In this document: in pieces, positions 8,058 to 15,369 of the stretch
How positions within the stretch are numbered: the first letter of the stretch is position 1
Layout of the letters: each line of letters starts with the position of its first letter
Origin: Pikeienuella litoralis
GTDB taxonomy: Bacteria; Pseudomonadota; Alphaproteobacteria; Rhodobacterales; Rhodobacteraceae
Reading direction: 5' to 3'
DNA: 64,000 bases
Assembly (NCBI RefSeq): GCF_037646705.1
Contig: NZ_JBBHER010000003.1
Coordinates: forward strand, 372,001 to 436,000
Notes under the pieces: generated by a model
Told to the model about the DNA's origin: nothing
The model's database searches: none
Seen by the model: only the letters and a program-made list of their open reading frames with translations
Position numbers and translations under genes: made by a program

Positions 8058-8519
8058 CGCGCTTATGCTGCGCCGCACAAAAAATTGTGTACTGTTGCAT
8101 AATTGACGACGGCTAATTTATCTGTTCCGATGCTCGAAACAGGTCGTCAAATTGCCGGATGCAACTCAGCGTTGCGGTGGGAGACGCCAGTGGAAATGGC
8201 GTTGGTGGGGGAGAATTGCGCGTTTTTGCAGTATGTTATGGGTGGTTGACCGTGGCTCCAGTCCGTCGCGCCGTGAAGGTCTGCGGCGTGCGCGGCGCCG
8301 GCGCGCGCCGGCCGTTTCGCCCTCATCGCGGAAAGATTTCAAGCTGCAAGACTTGTGATGCCGAAACCGAATTGATCTTTAAATTTCGGCCACTTCGGGC
8401 CATGTTCCACGACCTGAGACTAAAGGGTGGATGAAGCGCCGTCAGAGCGCAGCGAGAATGTTCGCCTGAATTGGGAACGATCGTCGCGGTTGCGGCGCTG
8501 GACAGTAAACGAGACGCGC
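8058..8519. promoter_or_regulatory. Long leader of the acyl-carrier-protein/serine palmitoyltransferase genes with nested dyads
   Basis: No convincing gene is seen in this 462-base stretch. It contains several dyads: CACAA-AAAA-TTGTG at 8076-8089; TTGACGAC (8103-8110) with GTCGTCAA (8143-8150) enclosing an imperfect palindrome CTGTT-c-CGA-tgc-TCG-a-AACAG at 8122-8142; and GCCGAAA (8360-8366) with TTTCGGC (8384-8390). The region is locally AT-rich around 8080-8130 and 8370-8390, as expected for promoters. Small open frames here (for example about 8159-8434) have no family resemblance and no ribosome site. Confidence 0.45.
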
Positions 8520-8771
8520 ATGGCGACGCTGGCTTCCGTCGAAGACGACATCATTCGCTTGCTTGGCGAGAAGGTCGAAGGCGACCTTACGCTGACGGCG
8601 GAGACCAATATCGTCGCGGACACCGGCCTTGATTCCGTCAGTGTCATGGATTTCGTCTTCGAACTGGAGGACGAGTTCGGCATCACGGTCCCGTTGGACC
8701 GGATTTCGGATGTGAAAACGGTGAGGCAACTCGCCGTGGCGGTGCATGGTCTGATTTCGGAAAGCGCCTGA
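8520..8771 (+). CDS. Acyl carrier protein dedicated to the sphingolipid locus
   Basis: An 83-residue acyl carrier protein. The phosphopantetheine site is Ser39 in DTGLDSVSVMD, followed by the acidic helix II FELEDEFGI that contacts partner enzymes. It ends 28 bases before the serine palmitoyltransferase start, and ACPs of this kind beside serine palmitoyltransferase are known in Caulobacter, where the ACP is needed for ceramide synthesis and likely delivers the acyl chain. The ATG at 8520 gives a standard ACP length; an upstream in-frame start at 8427 would add a 31-residue tail of poor character. This is distinct from the housekeeping fatty-acid AcpP, which is normally found in the fab cluster. 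Confidence 0.9.
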   Translation: MATLASVEDDIIRLLGEKVEGDLTLTAETNIVADTGLDSVSVMDFVFELEDEFGITVPLDRISDVKTVRQLAVAVHGLISESA

Positions 8772-8799
8772 AACGCGACGTGGGACGCAGGAGTAGGCA

Positions 8800-10125
8800 G
8801 TGAGCATCGAAGATAAAGTGATGGCCGTGGAAAAGGCGTTCGGCGCGCTGAAGGCGTTGGGCCGCGACCCTACCCGCCTCGAGTTCGACGAAGTGATCTC
8901 GCCGACCGAAGCGCGGCTGGAGGGGCGGCGCACGATCCTGCTCGGCACCAACAACTATCTCGGCATGACATTCGACGCTGCGTGCACCGCCGCGGCGAAG
9001 GCGGCGATCGACGAGTTCGGCACAGGCACCACCGGCTCGCGCATCGCGAACGGCACCTACGCGCTGCACAACTCGCTCGAGCGTCGGGTGGCGGATTTTT
9101 ATGGCAAGAAATGCGCGGTGGTCTTCTCCACCGGCTACGCCGCCAATCTCGGCTCCATTTCGGCGCTGGCGCAGCGCGGCGACTACCTGTTGATCGACGC
9201 TGACAGCCACGCCTCGATCTATGACGCCTGCAAGCTTTCCGAGGCGGAGGTGATCCGCTTCCGGCACAACAATGCTGACGATCTCGCGAAGAAGCTGGAC
9301 CGCCTCAAGGACAAGCCGGGCGACAAGCTGATCGTCACCGAAGGCATCTACTCGATGCTGGGCGATACGGCGCCGCTGGCCGAGATCGCCGCGGTGAAGC
9401 GCGAATACGGCGCCTATCTGATGGTCGACGAGGCGCATTCGCTCGGCACGCTCGGCGGGCGGGGCCGCGGCCTCTGCGAGCAGGCCGATGTCGAGGCGGA
9501 TTGCGACTTCATCGTCGGAACATTCTCCAAATCGATCGGCACGGTCGGCGGTTTCTGCGTCTCCGACCATGAGGGTGTGGAGATCCTCCGCTCGATTTCC
9601 CGGCCGTACATGTTCACCGCGTCGCTGCCGCCGGCGGTGATCGCCGCGGCGAAGCAGAGCTTCGATCAGATCGAGGCGAACCCTCAGCTTCGGGAACTGC
9701 TCTGGCGCAACGCCCGCACCTTTTACGACGGGCTCGAAGCGCTTGGCTTCGCGCTCGGGCCGGAGGTCTCTCCGGTCGTCGCGGTCAAGCTTCCGGGGAA
9801 GGAAGTCGCGGTCAAGTTCTGGAATGCGCTGATCGAGGCCGGGGTCTACACCAATATCGCGATCCCGCCGTCGACGCCGAACGCGCTCTCGTTGCTGCGC
9901 TCGTCGATTTCCGCGGCGCATACGCGCGAGCAGATCGCGAGCGCGCTCGATATCTTCGCGCAGGTCGGCGCCGATATGAAGCTGATCCCGGCCAACAAGG
10001 CCGACCGGCGGCGGCTGGCGGAGCGCCAGGGCGCGCTGAGGATCGTCACCGGAGGCGCCGGCGCGAGCCGCGCGCCGGAGGAGGACGCCGGAGAGGCGCG
10101 TCCGAGAAACGTCGTCGAACGCTGA
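8800..10125 (+). CDS. spt: Serine palmitoyltransferase (alpha-oxoamine synthase family)
   Basis: A PLP enzyme that condenses L-serine with a long-chain acyl thioester to give 3-ketosphinganine, the first step of sphingolipid synthesis. The fold-type I features are present: NNYLGMTFD near residue 51, FGTGTTGSR at 73-81, His137 in DADSHASIYD stacking on PLP, Asp210/His213 in MVDEAHSLG, and the Schiff-base Lys244 in GTFSKSIGTVGGF. The TFSKS-GTVGGF and NYLGMTFD wording is closer to bacterial serine palmitoyltransferases than to 2-amino-3-ketobutyrate ligase or 5-aminolevulinate synthase. GTG at 8800 is chosen because GGAG stands six bases before it. 441 residues, with about 35 extra at the C-terminus rich in Arg, Ala and Glu. 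A strong terminator follows. Confidence 0.92.
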   Translation: MSIEDKVMAVEKAFGALKALGRDPTRLEFDEVISPTEARLEGRRTILLGTNNYLGMTFDAACTAAAKAAIDEFGTGTTGSRIANGTYALHNSLERRVADFYGKKCAVVFSTGYAANLGSISALAQRGDYLLIDADSHASIYDACKLSEAEVIRFRHNNADDLAKKLDRLKDKPGDKLIVTEGIYSMLGDTAPLAEIAAVKREYGAYLMVDEAHSLGTLGGRGRGLCEQADVEADCDFIVGTFSKSIGTVGGFCVSDHEGVEILRSISRPYMFTASLPPAVIAAAKQSFDQIEANPQLRELLWRNARTFYDGLEALGFALGPEVSPVVAVKLPGKEVAVKFWNALIEAGVYTNIAIPPSTPNALSLLRSSISAAHTREQIASALDIFAQVGADMKLIPANKADRRRLAERQGALRIVTGGAGASRAPEEDAGEARPRNVVER

Positions 10126-10146
10126 TCGTCGACAAGAACCGATAGC

Positions 10147-10180
10147 CGCCGCGCGCCGGAGACGGCGCGCGGCGTTTTTT
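10147..10180 (+). terminator. Rho-independent terminator after serine palmitoyltransferase
   Basis: An 11-base perfect stem (CGCCGCGCGCC at 10147-10157 with GGCGCGCGGCG at 10164-10174), a 6-base loop and a run of six T at 10175-10180. It ends the ACP-serine palmitoyltransferase unit 22 bases after the stop. Confidence 0.9.
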
Positions 10181-10293
10181 GTCTTGGACATGTGAGATTT
10201 CCCCGGGCGGAACGCATGCGGAGGCCCGGCGGCGAAGATGCGCCGCGAGGCGCGGCGCTGGGTCCGGACCACAGGCTTGGCCGCCCTGACCGG

Positions 10294-11082
10294 TCAGCCT
10301 CCGGCCCGGCGGTGGCGCCTGATTTTCCAAAGCAGATAGCGCGGGCCGCCCTCGAATGTGAAAGCCGCCTTCAACAGGCGGGCGATGTGGAGCGGCTTGC
10401 CGAGGAGCCAGCGCAGAAACCAGCTCCGCCCCTTGGCGCGGCGCGCGCGGCTCTCCGCCGTCAACGCCCAGAGCGCGTCATAGCGCGCAGGGTCGGCGTC
10501 CACGATCTTTCCGGCGCGCCCCGGACCCTCGACCCGGATCTCCACGCGGTAGGTGCGCGCGAAGAGCCGCCGCCAGGCCTCCGCGCCCTCGGCGCCCTCC
10601 GCCAATCGTTCGGCCCAGGCGGCGGCGGCGGCGACAGCGTCGGCGATGGCCGCGTCGACCTCGCGGCCGATCCGCTCGTCGCGCGCCCAGAGCAGCGCCG
10701 CCGGCTGGCAGAAGCGCGCCCAGAATGTGGTGTCGATCCGCCCCGGCGTCATGCGGCGGCGAAACGCGCCGAGCGAGAGCACGGCGGCCTTCGCCCTCAA
10801 TCCTTCATGGCGCTCGGGATAGACATTGGGAGGCAGAAGCCGGCCGGCCGCCGCGGTCAGCGCGCTCTCGCCATACGCTCCCGCGCGGCCGTCGGTGAGG
10901 ACGTAGAAATCGAGCATCCCTTCCGGCGACTGGCGTTGCAGGCAGGAGCCGTAGAACAGCACCGCCGCCACCCCCGGCCGCTTCGCCAGAGCTTCGGCGA
11001 AGGCGCGCGCTTCCGGGAACACCGGCCGCCGCAACTCGGCCGCGAGATAGGCGCGGAGTTCGGGCGACGGGCCCGGTCGCAC
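10294..11082 (-). CDS. Nucleotidyltransferase-like protein of the sphingolipid locus, function unknown
   Basis: A 262-residue soluble protein without an assigned function. VLFYGSCLQRQSPEGMLDFYVLTD (residues 41-64) has the shape of a polymerase-beta-type nucleotidyltransferase core: a GS pair (45-46) followed by an acidic residue about twelve positions on (Asp58), though the second metal Asp of a DxD is replaced by Tyr60. It starts with GTG at 11082, and the G of the GTG is the last base of the TAG of the upstream hydroxylase, so translation is coupled. Together with the hydroxylase and the lipid kinase it forms one minus-strand operon, suggesting head-group work (for example cytidylyl transfer onto a phospho-sphingolipid precursor). 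That role is inference; the missing Asp could also mean a non-catalytic protein. Confidence 0.6.
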   Translation of the reverse strand: MRPGPSPELRAYLAAELRRPVFPEARAFAEALAKRPGVAAVLFYGSCLQRQSPEGMLDFYVLTDGRAGAYGESALTAAAGRLLPPNVYPERHEGLRAKAAVLSLGAFRRRMTPGRIDTTFWARFCQPAALLWARDERIGREVDAAIADAVAAAAAWAERLAEGAEGAEAWRRLFARTYRVEIRVEGPGRAGKIVDADPARYDALWALTAESRARRAKGRSWFLRWLLGKPLHIARLLKAAFTFEGGPRYLLWKIRRHRRAGG

Positions 11083-11894
11083 TAATCGCTCAGCTTTTCG
11101 AGGTTCTCATCGGCGCGCCGCGTCGCGGCTTCGAACCGCGCCTCGAAATCGGCGAGATTCTTCTTCGGCTCCTGGTAGAAGGCTGTGAATTTCATCAACC
11201 GCAGCATAAGCCGGTTGAGGAACCTTCCGCGCCAGCGCATCGGCCGGTCGAAATCGAAAAGCAGGATCACCCGCTCCTCGTCGGTGTCGTTCCAGACTTC
11301 GTGCTCGAACGTGTCGTCGAAGGCGAAAGCCTCGCCCTCTTTCCACGCCCGCACCTGATCCGCGACGCGGATCCGGCATTTCTCCCGCTCGGTCGGGATG
11401 ATCAGGCCGAGATGCGCCCGCACGATCCCCTTGGTCACCCCGGTATGGGCCGGGATGTGATAGCCGGGCGCGAGAATGGAGAACCACGCCGTCTGCACGT
11501 TCGGCACGCGCGAGAGCACCTCCGCCGTGACCGGCGCCATGGCGCAGTTTTTCGCCAGACGGTCGCCGAAGCCATAGAGAATGAAGGTCTTCCACTGCTG
11601 CGCCTTGGCGATGCGGTGCTGATCCGGGGAGACCTGCTCGAACCCGGGGATCGCGTCCCGGTGTTTGAGGATGGCGCGCGCTTCGTCCCGCATCACCTGC
11701 CATTTGTCCTCGAACTCCTTCAGGAAAGGAAAATGCGAGGAGTCGATAAAGGGCGTATCGGGCACGAGGCTCTCCCGAGCCTGAAACCCGGCGATCCAGC
11801 GCATCAGTTTCTTGCCGCGTTTCTTGACGAACTTGCGGATCGGACGGTTCAGAGTCTTGGGTTTGTCTGTTTTGATATCGTCTGCGGTCGCCAT
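11082..11894 (-). CDS. Aspartyl/asparaginyl beta-hydroxylase family (LpxO-like) dioxygenase
   Basis: A 270-residue Fe(II)/2-oxoglutarate enzyme. The double-stranded beta-helix core runs from about residue 130 to 215: GYHIPAHTG with His150, the RAHLGLIIP arm that holds 2-oxoglutarate, and the second iron ligand His198 in FDDTFEHEVWN. The family includes AspH, which hydroxylates Asp/Asn in EGF domains, and LpxO, which 2-hydroxylates a lipid A acyl chain. Location between a lipid kinase and the nucleotidyltransferase-like gene in a sphingolipid locus argues for a lipid substrate. The basic N-terminus (KFVKKRGKKLMRW) could bind membrane. Start at ATG 11894; a GTG at 11903 is an alternative because GGAG lies between optimal distances for both. 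Confidence 0.82.
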   Translation of the reverse strand: MATADDIKTDKPKTLNRPIRKFVKKRGKKLMRWIAGFQARESLVPDTPFIDSSHFPFLKEFEDKWQVMRDEARAILKHRDAIPGFEQVSPDQHRIAKAQQWKTFILYGFGDRLAKNCAMAPVTAEVLSRVPNVQTAWFSILAPGYHIPAHTGVTKGIVRAHLGLIIPTEREKCRIRVADQVRAWKEGEAFAFDDTFEHEVWNDTDEERVILLFDFDRPMRWRGRFLNRLMLRLMKFTAFYQEPKKNLADFEARFEAATRRADENLEKLSD

Positions 11895-11959
11895 GGGCTT
11901 CACACGCTCCGTTATGTTCGTGGCGGAGATAGCCTTTCACACGCTTCCTGTCGAGCCGA

Positions 11960-12856
11960 TCACCGGGAAAGAAACGTCACGGCCTCCGCGGCGGAGACGG
12001 TGACGTCGCCGTCTGCGCCCGGCGCGAAATGCTCCCCGTCCAGCACGAAATGGGCGTCGAGAGAGAGCGCGGCCGTTTCCGCCCGGCCGCTCCGGTAGGC
12101 GCGCCGCATCCAGCGTCGCGGCGCGCCGAAGGCGATGAACGGCGCCGCGAGAGCCAGATGCGGCGGGTCGCCGGCTATGTCGAGCCAGCGGATGGCTCCT
12201 TCTCCGGCGCCCCAGAATGGCGACAGTCCGAGGATCAGCGCCGCCGGCAATGACGTGAGCGCGACCAGGAGCCGAGGTTCGGGCGCGGCGGGCGCGGCCG
12301 CGCCGGGAGAGAACCCGATCTCTGACGACGCCCGAAGCCGCGGCGAGCGGATCAGCCTGAGAACGGCGAGCGCGACCTGCGCGCCATGGCGGGCGCCGAT
12401 TTCCTCGCGGGCCATCTTCGTCGCGGCGGCGTAGGCGCCGGCGCCGAGCATGAAGCCGCGTATCGGCGTCTCGCCCGCGCGCTCCACCTTCAGGACCGGG
12501 ACCCGTCGCCGCCGGAATTTTTCCGGCGCGCCGATGATCAGCGCGGCTTCCTCCGGGCCGATCCTCCCGCCGCTCCGCGCGATGAGATTGGTGTTTCCGG
12601 TGGCGCAGATCGCGAATTCGGGCGGGGCGTCGCCCCACAGCGGCAGCGCCCGGCTCAGAACCTCGCGCACCGTGCCGTCGCCGCCTTCGATGATGATCCG
12701 CCTGACGCCCGCCGCCTTCATCTCCGCCAGGGCCTCGGTCAGCGCGGTGAGAGTGTCGGGAGAGCGCGATAGCATCGCCGCGGGGCCGGCCATGCCGGCG
12801 CGCGCGGCGGCGCGGGTCGCGGCGCGGTTGCGAATATGGCCGACTTCGAAGGGCAT
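11960..12856 (-). CDS. Diacylglycerol kinase-family lipid kinase, ceramide kinase candidate
   Basis: A 298-residue member of the YegS/DAGK catalytic-domain family. The nucleotide-binding glycine loop IIEGGDGTVREVLS is at about residues 75-88, followed by FAICATGNTNLIARSGG, which matches the LGTGNDFAR-type segment, and a C-terminal half with the LDAHFVLDGEHFA sequence typical of the family end. Family members phosphorylate diacylglycerol, sphingosine or ceramide. Caulobacter uses a relative in its sphingolipid locus as ceramide kinase, so that is the best guess here. ATG at 12856 has GGGAG five bases upstream; an open frame to 12913 lacks support. It is the first gene of the minus-strand trio and divergent from the metallophosphoesterase. 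Confidence 0.78.
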   Translation of the reverse strand: MPFEVGHIRNRAATRAAARAGMAGPAAMLSRSPDTLTALTEALAEMKAAGVRRIIIEGGDGTVREVLSRALPLWGDAPPEFAICATGNTNLIARSGGRIGPEEAALIIGAPEKFRRRRVPVLKVERAGETPIRGFMLGAGAYAAATKMAREEIGARHGAQVALAVLRLIRSPRLRASSEIGFSPGAAAPAAPEPRLLVALTSLPAALILGLSPFWGAGEGAIRWLDIAGDPPHLALAAPFIAFGAPRRWMRRAYRSGRAETAALSLDAHFVLDGEHFAPGADGDVTVSAAEAVTFLSR

Positions 12857-12936
12857 GCGCGCTCCCGGCGGATTGACGCGACCTCCCCTATCGGCTGCAT
12901 TGGCGCCCCGCAAGACGGCGACGCGAGGCGAAGAGC

Positions 12937-13854
12937 ATGACCGGGTTCACCATCGCGCATTTCACCGACGCGCATCTGCCGCTTCATGGCCGATTCCGGG
13001 CGGCGGAACTCTTCGGAAAGCGCGCGCTGAGCGCGCTGAACTGGGCGCGGAAGCGGCGCTTGCTGCATCGGCGCGAGGTCGCGGATGCGCTCCGGGCCGA
13101 TATCCTCGCCCATCGGCCGGATCATGTCGCGATGACGGGGGACGTGGTGAATTTCGGCCTGGAGCGAGAGTTCGCCGCCGCCGCGGCCTGGCTCGGCGGG
13201 TTCGGGCCCGGCGGCGCGATCAGCTTCGTTCCGGGGAACCACGAAGCGCTGGCCCGGGGCGCGGAGGGGGCCTGCGCCGCCGCATTCGCGGCCTTCACCG
13301 CCGGCGACGACGCCGATGACGGCTCGGAAAGCTGGCCTTGGATGCGGGTTCGCGGCCCGGTCGCGCTGATCGGGGTCTCCACCGCGATCCCGACGCCGCC
13401 TCTCTTCGCGCAGGGCGAAGCCGGGGCGGCCCAGATCGCGGCGCTCCGGCGGCGCCTGAGCGCGGCGCGGGGGCTTTGCCGCATTGTCCTCATCCATCAT
13501 CCGCCGACGGACATGAGCCGGCCGCGCAAGGCGCTCCGCGACCGCGCGGCCGTCGCCGCCGCGATCGCGGAGGAGGGCGCGGAGCTGGTGCTGCACGGCC
13601 ACAATCACCGAAACCAGTTGAGCTGGATCGACGGCGCCGGCGCGCGGGTCCCGGTTCTCGGCGCGCCCTCGGCTTCGGGGCCGCCGGGGCGCGGGGTCGA
13701 GCCGGCCGAATGGCGCCTTCTCAGCATCGCGCCGGAGTCCGGCGGCTACCGCATCGAGATTCTTCGCCGGGCGCTGGCGGCGGGAGGCGCGTTCGAGGTC
13801 AGGGGCCGCTTCAGTCTCCCTCCGGCGATTGAACGCGCTCCAGCGGCAGTGTGA
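12937..13854 (+). CDS. Calcineurin-like metallophosphoesterase
   Basis: A 305-residue binuclear-metal phosphoesterase. All five family motifs are visible: DAH in HFTDAHL (about residues 11-13), GD in MTGDVVNF, GNHE in VPGNHEAL, HH in LIHHPP, and GHNH in LHGHNHRN. Such enzymes hydrolyse phosphomono- or diesters, including lipid and nucleotide substrates (LpxH, CpdA). Placement next to the lipid kinase suggests a phospholipid or nucleotide-lipid substrate, but nothing in the sequence picks one. Its 3' end overlaps the convergent histidine kinase gene by 44 bases. Confidence 0.85.
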   Translation: MTGFTIAHFTDAHLPLHGRFRAAELFGKRALSALNWARKRRLLHRREVADALRADILAHRPDHVAMTGDVVNFGLEREFAAAAAWLGGFGPGGAISFVPGNHEALARGAEGACAAAFAAFTAGDDADDGSESWPWMRVRGPVALIGVSTAIPTPPLFAQGEAGAAQIAALRRRLSAARGLCRIVLIHHPPTDMSRPRKALRDRAAVAAAIAEEGAELVLHGHNHRNQLSWIDGAGARVPVLGAPSASGPPGRGVEPAEWRLLSIAPESGGYRIEILRRALAAGGAFEVRGRFSLPPAIERAPAAV

Positions 13855-15229
13855 ACCAGAAGAGCGCGCCTTCGCCTTCTTCGCTCTCGACGCCGATCTC
13901 CCCCTTCATCAAGGCGACGAGCTGGCGGCAGATATTCAGCCCTATGCCGACGCCGCCATGGCGCCGCGCCGCGGTTTGCTCGGCCTGCTCGAACCGCTCG
14001 AAAATCCGGGTGAGCTGGCTTTCATGTATGCCCGGCCCGTTGTCTTTGACTTCGAAGCGCACGCCGGCGGGTTCGGCGCGGATCGTGACGGCGACAACGC
14101 CCTCGTCGGTGAACTTGACCGCGTTGTTGGTGAGGTTCGACAGGATCTGGCGCACTCTCTTTTCGTCGCATCGCCAGCGCCCGCGCGCGGACTCGTCGAA
14201 ATCGAGCGTGACCTGGACATTTTTCGCCGTCTCCATCGCCGCGATCGCGTCGATCAGGGTCTGGGCCATGACGTTGAGATCGACGTCGCCGATATGGAGG
14301 CGCATTTCCCCCGCTTCGATCATGGAGACGTCCAGAAGGTCGTCCATCAGCCCGGTCATCGATTTCGCGGAGGCGAGCAACACCTGAACGAAGTTCCGCT
14401 GCCGATCGGAAAGCTCCGTATGGGACAGCAATTCCCCCATGCCGATCACGCCGTTCATCGGCGTCCGCAATTCGTGGCTGAGCGTGGCGAGAAACGCGTT
14501 CTTCACCCTGCTTGCGCTTTCGGCTTGCTTGCGCGCGCGCTCCAGGCGCTCACGCGTCCGCTCCAGCTCGAGGTTGCGTCTCCGGGTGACCTCCGCTTCC
14601 CGGATGAGCTTCAGCTTCGAGCTGGCGATCGCGGCGATGGTGGTGAGAATGCTGAGGTGATTCTGAGTGAAGACATTCGCCATGGTTTCTTCACTGTCGA
14701 TCACCCCGACGACTTTCCCGTCGATCAACATCGGCACGCAGATTTCGCTCAGGGCGGGCTCCAGGTCGGGGATGTAGGACGGCTCCTTCGACAGATCGGC
14801 GATGATGATCGGCTTGCCGGTCTCCGCCACCCTGCCGGTCACGCCCTGGCCCATGCGGATCCGCAGCGAGTTGATGATGTCGTAGCCTTCAGGGTTTTTC
14901 GCGCCGAGCGCCGCGACCTGCCGAAGATAGGTTCCGAGCGGATCCGTCAGGTAGATCACGCAATCGTTGAAGCCCATCTTGCCGACGACTTCGCGCGCGA
15001 CATGCCAGATCAGCGCCTGCTCATCGTCGATCGCCATGATGTCGACCGCGAATTTGTTGAAGACACGAAAAAGTTCCTCCCGCTCGAGAAGCGCGTCCTC
15101 GACCTCGGCGAGCCTGGCTTCCAGCTCGTCCTGGCGGTTGGTCATCCTCAAGGCTTTGGCCATATCGTTGTGGCGCCACTCCTCCAAAGCCGGCAGCTTA
15201 TCAGAATCTTTAGGGGAGTCGTCGCGCAT
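13811..15229 (-). CDS. GAF-domain sensor histidine kinase, orphan
   Basis: A cytoplasmic histidine kinase without a visible membrane segment. Order: a short coiled N-terminus, a GAF domain (from about ELFRVFNKFAVDIM to SEETMANVF), a coiled-coil linker (LELERTRERLERARKQAE), the HisKA box with phospho-His252 in LATLSHELRTPMNG, and the HATPase with N (LSNLTNNAVKFT), G1 (DNGPGI), F (FERFEQAE) and G2 (GGVGIGLNI) boxes. No receiver domain and no response-regulator gene nearby. ATG at 15229 is chosen as a plausible start, but the frame is open to an ATG at 15301 and neither has a strong ribosome site. It sits between the phosphoesterase and the LptF-like gene. Confidence 0.9.
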   Translation of the reverse strand: MRDDSPKDSDKLPALEEWRHNDMAKALRMTNRQDELEARLAEVEDALLEREELFRVFNKFAVDIMAIDDEQALIWHVAREVVGKMGFNDCVIYLTDPLGTYLRQVAALGAKNPEGYDIINSLRIRMGQGVTGRVAETGKPIIIADLSKEPSYIPDLEPALSEICVPMLIDGKVVGVIDSEETMANVFTQNHLSILTTIAAIASSKLKLIREAEVTRRRNLELERTRERLERARKQAESASRVKNAFLATLSHELRTPMNGVIGMGELLSHTELSDRQRNFVQVLLASAKSMTGLMDDLLDVSMIEAGEMRLHIGDVDLNVMAQTLIDAIAAMETAKNVQVTLDFDESARGRWRCDEKRVRQILSNLTNNAVKFTDEGVVAVTIRAEPAGVRFEVKDNGPGIHESQLTRIFERFEQAEQTAARRHGGVGIGLNICRQLVALMKGEIGVESEEGEGALFWFTLPLERVQSPEGD

Positions 15230-15369
15230 GCGCCAGAGGCTCTCGATCTGACCCCTGCGCGCGGGGCGGTTGCGGGATCCATTGTGGTTCACTAAACCCA
15301 TTGAGCGCGCCGGCGGGGCGCGCGATGGCGGCGCGCCCTGCCCGGGCGCTCCCCGAGCCGGAGAGCCCG

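Noticed and set aside
8159..8434. Open frame of 91 codons before the ACP gene
   Set aside because: No ribosome site or homologous feature; the region is better explained as a leader with dyads.
8800..10125. Alternative reading of the gene as 2-amino-3-ketobutyrate CoA ligase or 5-aminolevulinate synthase
   Set aside because: The motif wording (NYLGMTFD, TFSKSIGTVGGF) and the adjacent dedicated ACP favour serine palmitoyltransferase.
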